Origin: Streptomyces mangrovisoli
Lineage (GTDB): Bacteria; Actinomycetota; Actinomycetes; Streptomycetales; Streptomycetaceae
Direction of reading: 5' to 3'
Assembly (NCBI RefSeq): GCF_000974985.2
Contig: NZ_LAVA02000011.1
Span: 1 to 64,000, forward strand
DNA length: 64,000 bases
This document shows positions 9,746 through 18,741 of the stretch, piece by piece. The number at the start of each line of letters is the position of its first letter. Position 1 is the stretch's first letter. The position numbers were made by a program, and so were the translations under genes. Below the pieces are notes generated by a model. That model had not been told where the DNA came from, searched no databases, and was given only the letters and a program-made list of their open reading frames with translations.

Positions 9746-9802
9746 ACGGACCGGCCGCGGAGCGACCGGGGACGAACGGACCGGCCGCGGACGGACCGGC
9801 CG
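9746..9802. repeat. Direct repeats of ACGGACCGGCCGCGG in divergent intergenic region
   Basis: The 15-bp unit occurs at 9746-9760 and 9776-9790, with a shortened copy abutting at 9791-9802. Each contains the palindrome CCGGCCG-type core. It lies between the divergent oxidoreductase and sthA genes, so a regulatory role is possible, but GC-rich slippage is equally likely. Confidence 0.6.
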
Positions 9803-9867
9803 GCGAGGTCATTTGGTGGCCCGTCCAGTCTTTCGGAGGGCGCCGTCGGGCTGCCAGACTCCGGAAG

Positions 9868-11268
9868 GTGCCCGACTTCGACATGCTCGTCATAGGTTCA
9901 GGTCCGGGCGGCCAGAAGGCCGCCATCGCCGCCGCAAAGCTCGGCCGTAGCGTCGCCGTCGTGGACCGCCCCGACATGCTCGGCGGCGTCTCCATCCACA
10001 CCGGCACCATCCCCTCGAAGACGCTGCGCGAGGCGGTGCTCTACCTCACCGGCCTGACCCAGCGCGACCTCTACGGACAGAGCTACCGGCTCAAGGAGGA
10101 CATCACCGTCGCCGACCTGACCGCCCGCACCCAGCACGTGGTGGGCCGCGAGGTCGACGTCATCCGCAGCCAACTCGCCCGCAACCACGTCTCCTTGTTC
10201 TCCGGCACGGGCCGCTTCGTGGACCCGCACACCGTCGCGCTGCGCGAGATCACCGGCCAGGAACGGCTGTTGAGCGCCGACCACGTCATCATCGCGACCG
10301 GGACGCGGCCGGCCCGGCCCGAGAGCGTCGCGTTCGACGGCGAGACCATCATGGACTCCGACAACGTGCTGGACCTGCAACGCGTCCCGCGCTCCATGGT
10401 GATCGTCGGCGCCGGTGTCATCGGCATGGAGTACGCGTCCATGTTCGCCGCGCTCGGCTCCAAGGTGACCGTGGTGGAGAAGCGGGCCGGGATGCTCGAC
10501 ATGTGCGACATCGAGGTCATCGAGTCGCTCAAGTACCATCTGCGCGATCTCGCGGTGACGTTCCGGTTCGGGGAGACGGTCGCCGCGGTCGAGCGGCACG
10601 CCCACGGCACGCTCACCGTCCTGGAGAGCGGCAAGAAGATCCCGGCGGACGCGGTGATGTACTCCGCGGGACGGCAGGGCCTGACCGACGAACTCGACCT
10701 GGAGAAGGCCGGGTTGAAGGCGGACCCGCGCGGCCGGATCCAGGTCGACGAGCACTTCCGCACCGAGGTCCCGCACATCTACGCCGTCGGCGACGTGATC
10801 GGCTTCCCCGCGCTGGCGGCCACCTCCATGGAGCAGGGCCGGGCGGCCGCGTACCACGCCTTCGACGAGCCGGTGGGGCGGATGCACAACCTCCAGCCCA
10901 TCGGGATCTACACCATCCCGGAGATCAGCTTCGTGGGCCGGACCGAGGACCAGCTCACCGAGGACTGCGTGCCGTTCGAGGTCGGCATCTCCCGGTACCG
11001 GGAACTGGCCCGCGGCCAGATCATCGGCGACTCCCACGGGATGCTGAAGCTGCTGGTCTCGCCCGAGGACCGCACCCTGCTCGGCGTGCACTGCTTCGGC
11101 ACGGGCGCCACCGAGCTGATCCACATCGGCCAGTCGGTGATGGGCTGCGGCGGCACGGTCGACTATCTCGTCGACGCGGTCTTCAACTACCCGACGCTGG
11201 CGGAGTCCTACAAGGTCGCGGCCCTGGACGCCACGAACAAGCTGCGCCAGATCGACCGGATGGACTGA
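9868..11268 (+). CDS. sthA: Soluble (Si-specific) NAD(P)+ transhydrogenase
   Basis: A cytoplasmic FAD flavoprotein that moves hydride between NADPH and NAD+. The 466-residue length is right. The FAD motif [19 protein letters not shown] is near residue 8, the NAD(P) motif [19 protein letters not shown] near 178, and the second FAD motif YAVGDVIGF near 305. A C-terminal dimerisation domain follows. The region [18 protein letters not shown] replaces the redox-active CxxxxC disulfide of lipoamide dehydrogenases, which is the SthA hallmark. The GTG at 9868 lies 7 nt after a -10-like CAGACT (9855-9860), consistent with a leaderless mRNA; an in-frame ATG five codons later is the alternative. Confidence 0.93.
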   Translation: MPDFDMLVIGSGPGGQKAAIAAAKLGRSVAVVDRPDMLGGVSIHTGTIPSKTLREAVLYLTGLTQRDLYGQSYRLKEDITVADLTARTQHVVGREVDVIRSQLARNHVSLFSGTGRFVDPHTVALREITGQERLLSADHVIIATGTRPARPESVAFDGETIMDSDNVLDLQRVPRSMVIVGAGVIGMEYASMFAALGSKVTVVEKRAGMLDMCDIEVIESLKYHLRDLAVTFRFGETVAAVERHAHGTLTVLESGKKIPADAVMYSAGRQGLTDELDLEKAGLKADPRGRIQVDEHFRTEVPHIYAVGDVIGFPALAATSMEQGRAAAYHAFDEPVGRMHNLQPIGIYTIPEISFVGRTEDQLTEDCVPFEVGISRYRELARGQIIGDSHGMLKLLVSPEDRTLLGVHCFGTGATELIHIGQSVMGCGGTVDYLVDAVFNYPTLAESYKVAALDATNKLRQIDRMD

Positions 11269-11278
11269 CGCGCGCCGA

Positions 11279-11308
11279 GGGGGCGGGGCAACGCTCTGCC
11301 CCGCCCCC
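11279..11308. terminator. 12-bp GC-rich hairpin between convergent genes
   Basis: GGGGGCGGGGCA (11279-11290), 6-nt loop, and the exact complement TGCCCCGCCCCC (11297-11308). It lies 10 bp after the sthA stop and 15 bp from the stop of the convergent CocE-type hydrolase gene, so it can serve both. Confidence 0.75.
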
Positions 11309-11323
11309 ACCCCCACCTCGGCC

Positions 11324-13024
11324 TCAGCTCACAGCGCCCCCGCCCGCCTCCGCGTCGCGGGGAAGCAGCAGCGCCGAGTCGGCGTGCACGGTGATACGTA
11401 CCGGCACGAACCTGGTGGCGTCCACCCGGGGCCGACCGGTTCCGGGAGGGCGGGCGTAGCGCGGGTGGGCGCCCCCGCTGATCTGCCAGCGGATGCGGTG
11501 CCCGGCGGCGAACCGGTGGGCGGTGGCGCTCATCGCCACGGTGACCTGCGCGGGGGTGTCGCCGGTCGTGCGCAGTCGGCCCAGTCCGTCGCAGACGTTG
11601 ACCGAGCGGCCCTGGGCGTCGACGTCACAGAGGCGGGTGAAGACGTCCGCGTACCCGGTGTCCGTGGAGACGCTCAGCCGCGCGAGAACCGGTCCGAGGA
11701 GGTCCAACGGCTCGGTCAACGGCGGTCCCGTGAACGTCAGGACGTCGTCCCGTGCCTCCAGGCCGCGGTTGTCCCGGGGACCGGCGGTCCCGGAGAGCAG
11801 CGGGCCGCCGAGGGACGGGGTGGGGTCGGCGGGGTCGTAGCGGAACGACGCCACGGGGGCGGCGTCGGTGGGTGCCTGTTCGGTGAGGTGCCCGTCCGCT
11901 GTGGGGAACCACGCGCCCACGGCGGCGGGCGGCGGCCAGTCGGCGAGGTCCCGCCAGGCGTTCGCCCCGCCCATGTGTACGCGCACCGCCGTGGGGCGCA
12001 GGTCCGAGGGGTCGGCGCAGAGGTGGGCGCGCAGCCAGGCGAGGCTCTCGGCGAACACCTCGGGCCATCCCCGCTGAAGGGCGGAGGTGTGCGTCCAGGG
12101 GCCGATGAGCAGGGCGGTGTCGCAGCCGGCCCGCCGCAGCCGCTCGTACTGTCGGAGGGTCTGGTCGACATAAACGTCGTGCCAGCCGGAGATCAGGCTC
12201 GTGGGGACCCGCGGCCCTTCGGCCGGTTCCGCGGGGGACGCGCCGCGCCAGTGGCCGTCCGTGGCGTCCGGGTGGGTCATGACGTCGTCCAGCCAGGGGA
12301 TCTCGCGCCCGAGGGTGGCGGCGTACGAGCCGCGCAGGGGCTCGGCGGTGGTGACCGAGCGCAGGCGTCGTCGCAGGCGCACTGTCGCTCCGAGGAACGG
12401 CCGCAGGCCCTGGTGCTGGTACGTCATGCCGATGCCCACGGCCAGCGCGTTCTCGAGGCGCAGTACCCCGTCCGTGTGGAAGAGGCCATGGGGATCGTGC
12501 AGGCCGACCTGCACCACCATGGCCTTGAGCTCGGGCGGCGGGTCGGTGGCGAGGGCCCATTGGACATAGCCCAGGTAGCTGGGGCCGACGGTGCCGAGGG
12601 CCCCGGTGAACCAGGGCTGCGCGCGCAGCCAGGCGACGGTGGCCAGGCCGTCGGCGGCCTCGTTGCGCCACAGGTCGAAGGCGCCGCCCGACCCGCCGGT
12701 GCCGCGGCAGCTCTGGAGGACCACGTGGAAGCCCTGTTCGGCGAAGAGCAGGCCGTACTGGGGCGCCCACGGCAGGCCCCGGCCGTAGGGGGAGCGGACC
12801 AGCAGCGTGGGGAAGTCGCCCTGCGCGCGCGGGAAGTAGTGGTCCGTGATCAGTGGGCTGCCGTCGGCGGCGGGCACCACGAGCCCGGCCTCCCGTCCGA
12901 CGTCGAACCGTTTGACGGGCAGCCCCCGCCAGGTCGCCCTGATCATGCGGGCGGACAGCGGTGGTCGGCCCGCCGGTGGCACCCACCGCGCTCCGGTGGC
13001 GGTGTCGGGTCCGCGTAACGACAT
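11324..13024 (-). CDS. CocE/NonD family alpha/beta hydrolase (X-Pro dipeptidyl-peptidase S15-like)
   Basis: A 566-residue serine hydrolase. The catalytic domain (about residues 50-320) has the nucleophile motif GPSYLGYVQW (Ser near 148), the oxyanion region SCRGTGGSGG and the catalytic-His region GPWTH. The C-terminal PepX_C jelly-roll (about 340-560) contains LTEPLDLLGPVLARLSVSTD. Family members cleave esters, amides or X-Pro peptides, for example cocaine esterase; the substrate here is unknown. No signal peptide is visible. The ATG at 13024 has AAGGAGGGG just upstream; the frame stays open further upstream into the opposing gene but has no family similarity there. It is divergent from a TetR regulator with a palindrome between them, suggesting TetR control. 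Confidence 0.87.
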   Translation of the reverse strand: MSLRGPDTATGARWVPPAGRPPLSARMIRATWRGLPVKRFDVGREAGLVVPAADGSPLITDHYFPRAQGDFPTLLVRSPYGRGLPWAPQYGLLFAEQGFHVVLQSCRGTGGSGGAFDLWRNEAADGLATVAWLRAQPWFTGALGTVGPSYLGYVQWALATDPPPELKAMVVQVGLHDPHGLFHTDGVLRLENALAVGIGMTYQHQGLRPFLGATVRLRRRLRSVTTAEPLRGSYAATLGREIPWLDDVMTHPDATDGHWRGASPAEPAEGPRVPTSLISGWHDVYVDQTLRQYERLRRAGCDTALLIGPWTHTSALQRGWPEVFAESLAWLRAHLCADPSDLRPTAVRVHMGGANAWRDLADWPPPAAVGAWFPTADGHLTEQAPTDAAPVASFRYDPADPTPSLGGPLLSGTAGPRDNRGLEARDDVLTFTGPPLTEPLDLLGPVLARLSVSTDTGYADVFTRLCDVDAQGRSVNVCDGLGRLRTTGDTPAQVTVAMSATAHRFAAGHRIRWQISGGAHPRYARPPGTGRPRVDATRFVPVRITVHADSALLLPRDAEAGGGAVS

Positions 13025-13037
13025 GGTCCCCTCCTTA

Positions 13038-13059
13038 ATTCCGTACGGTGTACGAGAAT
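13038..13059. promoter_or_regulatory. Imperfect palindrome, candidate TetR operator
   Basis: ATTCCGTAC-GGT-GTACGAGAAT; the two arms match apart from one inserted base (ATTC-CGTAC against ATTCTCGTAC on the other strand). It is placed 14 bp upstream of the CocE-type hydrolase start codon and upstream of the divergent tetR gene, where an autoregulating TetR repressor would bind. Confidence 0.5.
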
Positions 13060-13192
13060 AGAGGATGCTTGGATGGTTCCCGCAAGGGGCCACCCGGACG
13101 GAATCCGCCGGGGCCGCCCCCAGGACGGGTGCACTCGACGGCCGGGCGGACCCGAGGACCAGGTACAAGACGACCAGGTAAGGGGTACGACC

Positions 13193-13909
13193 GTGTCGCG
13201 TGACGGCAGGCCGGACGCCGCGGGCGTCGACGCGGAACAGCTCTGGCTGCGTCCCGCCGAACCCCGCCGAGGACGCCGGCCGTCCTTCAGCCGGGAGGCG
13301 ATCACCGGGGCGGCCGTCGCCCTGGCGGACGCCGAAGGGCTCGACGCGGTCACCATGCGGCGCGTGGCCGCCCAGGTCGGGGCCGGGGTGATGTCGCTCT
13401 ACAGCTACGCCCCCGACAAGGAGACCCTCCTGGAGCTGATGGTCGACCACGTCAGCGGCGAACTGGTGATCAAGGAGCCGCCCAGCGGCGACTGGCGCGC
13501 CGACCTGAGGGCCGTCGCCCACCTCCAGCGCGCCCACATGCTGCGCCATCCCTGGCTGCCGGCCGCCCTGTCCACCCGGCGCGTCCCCGGCCCCAACACC
13601 CTGGCCTTCCTGGAGCACGCCCTCGCCGTCCTGCGGCCCACCGGGCTCGACGGCGCGGCGCGGCTGGAGGTCTTCGCCCAGCTCACCGCGTTCGTGGCCG
13701 GGCACGTCGGGCACGAGATCGCCCAGCGCGCCGCCGTGCGATCGCCGGGCCGCGTCGCGGCCGAGGCCCGCTATCTCGCCGCCGTCGCCGCCGACGGCCA
13801 CCACCCGGAACTCGCCGAAGCCCTGGCGGCCCCGGGCCGCCCCCTCACCCCCGACGCCACCTTCGCCCGGTTCCTGGGCCGCCTGATCGACGGCGTGGGC
13901 ACGGACTGA
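13193..13909 (+). CDS. TetR family transcriptional regulator
   Basis: A 238-residue DNA-binding repressor. The helix-turn-helix domain spans about residues 30-90 (FSREAITGAAVALADAEGLD, TMRRVAAQVGAGVMSLYSYAPDK), followed by a C-terminal ligand-binding helical domain of the TetR_C type with HLQRAHMLRHPWL. The GTG at 13193 is preferred because AAGGGG lies 7 nt upstream; an ATG at 13073 in frame would add a low-complexity Arg/Gly leader. It is divergent from the CocE-family hydrolase, which is its most likely target, with the palindrome at 13038-13059 as a candidate operator. Confidence 0.87.
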   Translation: MSRDGRPDAAGVDAEQLWLRPAEPRRGRRPSFSREAITGAAVALADAEGLDAVTMRRVAAQVGAGVMSLYSYAPDKETLLELMVDHVSGELVIKEPPSGDWRADLRAVAHLQRAHMLRHPWLPAALSTRRVPGPNTLAFLEHALAVLRPTGLDGAARLEVFAQLTAFVAGHVGHEIAQRAAVRSPGRVAAEARYLAAVAADGHHPELAEALAAPGRPLTPDATFARFLGRLIDGVGTD

Positions 13910-14277
13910 CGGCACGCGGTCCCGACGGCGCCCGAACCGCCCTCGCCTGCGGTGGAGTTGTGTCGGGGTCGATCCGTGAGATTACCGACCGGTCGACATT
14001 GAACCGTAAAAAACCGGGGCTATCATCACACCACACGCACCAGGTGTAACCGCCCATCAACGCAGGGCAGGCGGCTGTCCACCCCGTCCTTCCGCCTGTT
14101 TTCCCTTCTGTTCGTTCCGTTCTCCTCGCGGTACTTCTCCTCGTTCTCCTCCTCAACGGGCCGTCGCCGACTCCGAGGTCACCCCTCTCCCGTGTCGCCC
14201 CCGGTGCCCGCCACACCCCCGTACGCCGCGCCGGGTCCGGCCCGTCGCGGTGTCGCGCACGAAGGAAAGCAGCGCAC
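13910..14277. other. 368-bp intergenic region with promoter and pyrimidine-rich leader
   Basis: No gene is seen. It holds the promoter at 13999-14026 followed by about 250 nt of leader before the permease start. Positions 14086-14155 are strikingly pyrimidine-rich (repeated TTC/CTC/CTCCTC blocks). No riboswitch fold that I recognise is present. A GAAGGAAAG ribosome site precedes the permease ATG. Confidence 0.6.
13999..14026 (+). promoter_or_regulatory. Candidate sigma-70-type promoter for the APC permease operon
   Basis: TTGAAC (13999-14004), a 16-nt spacer with an A-tract, then TATCAT (14021-14026). This is close to the HrdB consensus and in one of the few AT-richer patches of the window. 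It points toward the permease gene starting at 14278. Confidence 0.55.
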
Positions 14278-15753
14278 ATGAGCAACAACAGGGGCAGAGG
14301 GCTGCAGGCCAACGCCCTCGGCACGTTCGACACCGTGGTGATGGCCGTCGCGGGCAGCGCGCCGGCGTACTCCATCGCCGCCACCACCGCGGTCCTGGTC
14401 GGGACGGTGGGCCTGGCGAGCCCGGCGGCACTTCTGTACTGCGCGATACCCATGCTGGGCATCGCCCTGGCCTTCAACTACCTCGGCCGCATCGACGTCA
14501 ACGCCGGCGCGAGCTACTCCTGGGTGGGCCGCACGCTCCACCCCTTCCTCGGCTTCATCAGCGGCTGGGCGCTGGTCGTCTCGGCGACCATCTTCATGGT
14601 GGCCGGCTCGCTGCCGGCCGGTTCGATGACCCTCGCCCTGTTCGACGACGGCCTGGCGGACAACACGGCGCTGTCCACGGCGGTCGGCGCGGCATGGTTC
14701 GTGGTCATGCTGCTGGTGGTGCTCGGCGGCGCCCGACTCACCGTGCGGGCCCAGCTGTTGATGTCCGGCATCGAGCTGGCCGTGCTCGTCGTGTTCGCGG
14801 TGCTGGCCCTGTTCCACTCGGGCGACGCCCGCGCCTTCGACTGGTCCTGGTTCGGCTTCAGCCACTTCGACGGCGTGTCCGGCTTCGCCTCGGGGGCGTT
14901 GATCGCCGCGTTCTACTACTGGGGCTGGGACGTCACCAGCAACCTCAGCGAGGAGACCCGCAACAGCCGTCGTACGACCGGACTCGCGGGCCTGATCGGC
15001 GTGGTCGTCGTCTTCCTGCTGTTCGAGGTGTTCACCGTCGCGGTGAACGTCGTGCTCAGCTCCCACCAGATCGAGTCGAACGACGCCAACGTGCTCGCGG
15101 TGCTCGGTGAGGAACTCTGGCCCGGCTGGGGCGGGAAGCTGCTGATCGTCGCGGTGATGCTGTCGACCATCGCCACGCTGGAGACCACACTGATCCAGGT
15201 CACGCGGTCGCTGTTCGCGATGGGGCGCGACCGTACGATGCCGACCGCGCTGGGCCGGGTGCACCGCACCTGGAACACCCCGTGGGTGGCGATCGCGGTG
15301 GTCGGCGCGGTCGCGCTCGCGATGTTCGTCGCGTCCAACGCGCTCGGCTCGGTGGGCGACATCCTCTCCGACGCGATCTCCGCGATCGGCCTCCAGATTG
15401 CCGTGTACTACGGCCTCGCCGGGCTCGCGGTCGTCGCGGCGTACCGGAAGATGCTGCTGAAGTCGTTCGGCAACTTCTTCTTCGGCGGGCTGTGGCCGCT
15501 GGTGGGCGCGGTGTTCATGTTCTGGATCTTCGTGGAGTCGCTGGGCGACCTGAGCCCCGAGGCGATCAGGATCGGCATCGGCGGTCTGGCCGTCGGCCTG
15601 CTCCCGATGTTCTGGTACTGGAAGCAGGGCAGCGACTACTACCGGCCCGCGAAGCTGGACGCGAGCCGCACGGTCGAGGCCGGACACGGCGCCGACCAGT
15701 ACGCGACCGCGCACTCCGGCGGGGCCCACGAGGGCCTGCCCACCGACTTCTGA
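14278..15753 (+). CDS. APC-superfamily amino acid permease
   Basis: A 491-residue integral membrane protein with about 12 predicted helices and the APC signature at helix 1 (VMAVAGSAPAYSIAATTAVL), then YLGRIDVNAGASYSWVGRTL and FYYWGWDVTSNLSEE. These are characteristic of the actinobacterial APC permeases that import amino acids or polyamines by proton symport. The substrate is undetermined. Start is the ATG at 14278 with GAAGGAAAG upstream. The next gene begins 11 nt after the stop and is probably co-transcribed. Confidence 0.88.
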   Translation: MSNNRGRGLQANALGTFDTVVMAVAGSAPAYSIAATTAVLVGTVGLASPAALLYCAIPMLGIALAFNYLGRIDVNAGASYSWVGRTLHPFLGFISGWALVVSATIFMVAGSLPAGSMTLALFDDGLADNTALSTAVGAAWFVVMLLVVLGGARLTVRAQLLMSGIELAVLVVFAVLALFHSGDARAFDWSWFGFSHFDGVSGFASGALIAAFYYWGWDVTSNLSEETRNSRRTTGLAGLIGVVVVFLLFEVFTVAVNVVLSSHQIESNDANVLAVLGEELWPGWGGKLLIVAVMLSTIATLETTLIQVTRSLFAMGRDRTMPTALGRVHRTWNTPWVAIAVVGAVALAMFVASNALGSVGDILSDAISAIGLQIAVYYGLAGLAVVAAYRKMLLKSFGNFFFGGLWPLVGAVFMFWIFVESLGDLSPEAIRIGIGGLAVGLLPMFWYWKQGSDYYRPAKLDASRTVEAGHGADQYATAHSGGAHEGLPTDF

Positions 15754-15764
15754 GGAACGGGACC

Positions 15765-16724
15765 ATGGCGCGAGACCGCTTCGTCCCGGAGTTCGATCCC
15801 GACTGCGGGGACACGCACCTCACCTCCGCCCGGCAGGACATCGTCATCGGCCGCTGGCAGGGGCTCAGGGAACTGCTGCGCGCCGACGGCACCGACCGGC
15901 TGGCCCGCGGGCACCGCGTGCGGCTGCTCGCGGGCGCCTGCGCGGGCAGTTCGACGGTCGAGACCTGGCTGGCCGCCGAACCCCGCAGCGCCGACGCGCT
16001 GGTGCTGCGGGCCGCGACCGAGACCGCGCGCGCCTTCAACATGGCCATCGCGGCGGGCCGGGGCGCTCCGGTGGACCGCGAGCGCGTCGACACCGCGGTC
16101 CTCGCCTGCCTCCAGGCGGCCGAGGCGCGGCCCGACGACCCGACCCCGTGGATCTCGCTGATCTCGGTCGCCCGGCTCTACCCGGGCGGCGTGCGCCGAC
16201 GGGAACTGGCCCGCTGGTGGGACGAGTTGCACGGCCGGGACCCGTACAGCGTGGAGGCGCACCTCCAGGTCCTGCACTACTACTCGTCCCGCTGGCACGG
16301 CACGCACGGCCTGATGTACGACTTCGCCCGCGACGCGGCGGGGGTCGCGCCGCAGGGCAGCGCGCTGCCGGTGCTGGTGCAGTACGCCCGGGTCGAGGAG
16401 TTCCGCTGCGCGCAGGACGCGGCGAAGGGCCGGCGCACGGGGGTCGGCGGCAATCACCACTGGGACCACGACGGCGCCGTCAGCGACGTGCGCCGTACCT
16501 GGGAGCGCTGGTTCGCGGAGCGCGACGACGCGTTCGTCGCCCCGGGCGAGCTGCGGGACGTCAACTACCTCGCCCACGCGGCCTGTCTGGCCGGGGCGGA
16601 CGACATCGCGGCCGCGCTGCTGCGGACGGTCGGCCGCCGGGCGACCCGGGCCCCGTGGTCGTACACGGGGGATCCGGGGCAGCAGATCGTCAAGTGGCGC
16701 AAGGAGTTGGGGCTGCGGTCATGA
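15765..16724 (+). CDS. Conserved hypothetical helical protein co-transcribed with the permease
   Basis: 319 residues, no signal peptide or membrane helix. The sequence is rich in helix-forming Ala/Arg/Leu with repeats of the kind seen in TPR-like superhelices (for example about residues 60-150, ALVLRAATETARAFNMAIAA). Conserved-looking phrases are HYYSSRWHGTHGLMYDFAR and GVGGNHHWDHDG. A GAGGAACGGG ribosome site precedes the ATG at 15765. I do not recognise the family. Its position 11 nt behind the APC permease suggests a role linked to that transporter, which is inference only. It converges on the proteasome beta gene. Confidence 0.7.
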   Translation: MARDRFVPEFDPDCGDTHLTSARQDIVIGRWQGLRELLRADGTDRLARGHRVRLLAGACAGSSTVETWLAAEPRSADALVLRAATETARAFNMAIAAGRGAPVDRERVDTAVLACLQAAEARPDDPTPWISLISVARLYPGGVRRRELARWWDELHGRDPYSVEAHLQVLHYYSSRWHGTHGLMYDFARDAAGVAPQGSALPVLVQYARVEEFRCAQDAAKGRRTGVGGNHHWDHDGAVSDVRRTWERWFAERDDAFVAPGELRDVNYLAHAACLAGADDIAAALLRTVGRRATRAPWSYTGDPGQQIVKWRKELGLRS

Positions 16725-16792
16725 GCGACGGGGACCGGTCGGCGGGTGCTCGGGGATGCCGTCGCCTCCCGGAGGGGTCGGCCGGGCGGGCT

Positions 16793-17644
16793 TCAGGGGG
16801 TCGCGGGCGGTCCGTCGGGCCGGTTGCGCCGCTGCTCCACCATCTCCCGGCTCAGCGCCTCGGTCTCCGCCTCGCCGAGCCGCTCGAAACCGTCGGCCGT
16901 GATCACCGAGACGATCGGGAAGATGCGGCGGCCGATGTCCGGGCCGCCGGTGGCGGAGTCGTCGTCGGCGGCGTCGTACAGCGCCTGGAGCGCGGCGAGC
17001 GCCGCCTGCCGGCGTGACATCCCGCGCCGGTAGGTCTTCTTCAGCGCGCCATGGGCGTACGGCGATCCGGAGCCCTCGGCGTGGAAGTCGGTCTTCTCGT
17101 ACTGCCCGCCCGCGACGTCGAAGCTGAAGATGCGGCCGCGCCGGCCCTCGGGCGCGGCGAGGTCGTAGCCGGCGAGCAGCGGGACCACGGCGAGGCCCTG
17201 CATGGCCTGGCCGAGGTTCTCCCGGATCATGCCGGCCAGGCGGCGCGCCTTGCCGTCGAGGCTCATCGGGACGCCTTCGATCTTCTCGAAGTGGATCAGC
17301 TCGACCTGGTAGAGCTTCACCATGTCGAGGGCGAGGCCGACGGTGCCGGCGAAGGCGACGGCGGTGTGCTCGTCGGCGGGGTGCACCTTGTCGAGGTCGC
17401 GCTGGGCGATGAGATGGCCCATGGTGGCCCTGCGGTCACCGGCGATCAGCACGCCGTCGCGGTAGGCGAGGGCGAGCACGGTGGTGCCGTGCGGGAAACG
17501 CCCGGGCTCGGCGCGGACGCCGTCCGGGAAGGGCGGCCGGGTGGGCAGCAGATCGGGCCGCTGGACCGCGAGGAACTCCGCGAAGGAGGCGCTGCCCGGG
17601 GCGAGGAAGGCGTCCCCCAGCCGGCCGTCACCGTGTTCCCCCAT
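16793..17644 (-). CDS. Proteasome beta subunit, orphan paralogue (PrcB-like)
   Basis: A 283-residue 20S proteasome beta subunit with a 53-residue propeptide that ends FPHG and exposes Thr54 (TTVLALAY) as the N-terminal nucleophile. Counting from that Thr, Asp17 (AGDRRAT) and Lys33 (RDLDKV) are in place. The GSGS motif (GSGSPYAHGALKK) and the DDDSATGGPD motif also match canonical actinobacterial PrcB, so the active site looks complete. PrcA, Pup, Dop and Arc genes do not flank it; neighbours are a permease operon and a membrane flippase. It is therefore probably a second beta subunit rather than the main prcB, which normally precedes prcA. GGAGGGGG upstream supports the ATG at 17644. Confidence 0.9.
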   Translation of the reverse strand: MGEHGDGRLGDAFLAPGSASFAEFLAVQRPDLLPTRPPFPDGVRAEPGRFPHGTTVLALAYRDGVLIAGDRRATMGHLIAQRDLDKVHPADEHTAVAFAGTVGLALDMVKLYQVELIHFEKIEGVPMSLDGKARRLAGMIRENLGQAMQGLAVVPLLAGYDLAAPEGRRGRIFSFDVAGGQYEKTDFHAEGSGSPYAHGALKKTYRRGMSRRQAALAALQALYDAADDDSATGGPDIGRRIFPIVSVITADGFERLGEAETEALSREMVEQRRNRPDGPPATP

Positions 17645-17710
17645 GGCGCCCCCTCCGCGTGGACCGATGCGGAAGTCCTACCTGGCGCGGGCGGGCCGGA
17701 AACCCCGCCC

Positions 17711-17750
17711 GGGTCACAGCGCCCGGCGACGGGTCACAGCGCCCGGCGGC
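17711..17750. repeat. 20-bp tandem duplication at the 3' end of the flippase-like gene
   Basis: GGGTCACAGCGCCCGGCGAC (17711-17730) is followed directly by the same unit with one change (17731-17750). The copy nearer the gene encodes its last residues (RRRAL) and stop; the other re-encodes the same RRRAL-stop in another frame. It is a recent local duplication with no obvious function. Confidence 0.8.
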
Positions 17751-18741
17751 GGACCAGCGCGCCGAGCACCAGCAGTCCCGGGAACAGCGGCAGCCACACC
17801 GTGAGCAGCCGGTAGCCGAGCACCGCGGAGGCGGCGGTGGCCGCCGGGGCGCCCGCGGCGGTGAGGGCGAGGGCGAGCACGGCGTCGAGGGAGCCGAGCC
17901 CGCCCGGCGTGGGCAGGAGGGCCGCGGCGCCGCTGGCGGCGAGGTAGAGCAGCGCGACCCGGGTCGGCGGCAGGGGCAGCGCGACGGCGCGGGCGACGGC
18001 GACGACCACCAGGGAGTGGGCCGCCGCGAAGGCGAGCGAGCCGCCCCAGAGGGCCGCGGCGCGGGGCGGGCGTAAGTGCACGGCGCGCACATCGGCGAGC
18101 ACCACCGCGAGGGCTCGACGGCATCGGGCCCGGAGGGTTCCGCCGACCAGCGCCGCGACGACGGCGAGGACGGCGGCCAGGGCCACGACGGCGCCCACCG
18201 GGACGTGGGGCACCCGCAACAGCCCCGGGCTGAGGGGCACGAGCACGGCGATGAGGGCGCCGCGGGCGACACCGCCGGCGGCGGCCTTGACGGCGAGCGC
18301 GCTGGCCGAACGCCCGGCCGGCAGCCCGCAGCGCATCAGGAACCGCAGGCTGACGGCGCTCCCGCCGACCCCGGCGGGTACCAGATGCCCGGCCGCGGAG
18401 GCGGCGAACTGCGCCGCCAGCAGCCGCCCGCCGGGCAGTCGGGGCACGACGGCCCCCTGCTGGGCGAGGGCGGCACAGACCCAGGTTCCGCAGGCGGCGG
18501 CCCCGGCCACGGCCAGCCACCCCTGATCGGCGACGGCGAGCCGCAGCGCACCCGTGCGCACGACCGCCCAGTGCCCCCGCAGCAGATAGGCCCCCGCCGC
18601 CAGGACGACGGCCCCGACCAGGCAATGCCACCACAACCGCCGCCCACGGCGGATGTCCGCGGGCACTCCGGCGAGAGCGGGAGCCGCCCCCGCCCGGCTG
18701 TCGTACGCCTCCGGGCCGGGCACGGGCACGGGACCGCTCAT
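17734..18741 (-). CDS. Flippase-like integral membrane protein (lysylphosphatidylglycerol synthase TM/UPF0104 family)
   Basis: A 335-residue polytopic protein with about eight membrane helices and the family motifs SAAGHLVPAGVGGSAVSLRFL (near residue 120) and LLPTPGGLGSLDAVLALAL (near 285). These are typical of the MprF/YbhN transmembrane domain. Members without the synthase domain are thought to move lipids or glycolipids across the membrane. The ATG at 18741 is chosen because GGAGGGG lies upstream; frames extending further are not hydrophobic in the expected pattern. It lies 89 bp upstream of the proteasome gene on the same strand, so read-through is possible but a link is not implied. Confidence 0.8.
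   Translation of the reverse strand: MSGPVPVPGPEAYDSRAGAAPALAGVPADIRRGRRLWWHCLVGAVVLAAGAYLLRGHWAVVRTGALRLAVADQGWLAVAGAAACGTWVCAALAQQGAVVPRLPGGRLLAAQFAASAAGHLVPAGVGGSAVSLRFLMRCGLPAGRSASALAVKAAAGGVARGALIAVLVPLSPGLLRVPHVPVGAVVALAAVLAVVAALVGGTLRARCRRALAVVLADVRAVHLRPPRAAALWGGSLAFAAAHSLVVVAVARAVALPLPPTRVALLYLAASGAAALLPTPGGLGSLDAVLALALTAAGAPAATAASAVLGYRLLTVWLPLFPGLLVLGALVRRRAL

Noticed and set aside
13910..14277. Riboswitch upstream of the APC permease
   Set aside because: The leader is long and pyrimidine-rich but I see no conserved aptamer core or terminator/antiterminator pair.
16793..17644. Canonical prcB of the main proteasome locus
   Set aside because: Main loci have prcA immediately downstream and pup/dop nearby; none of these flank this gene.
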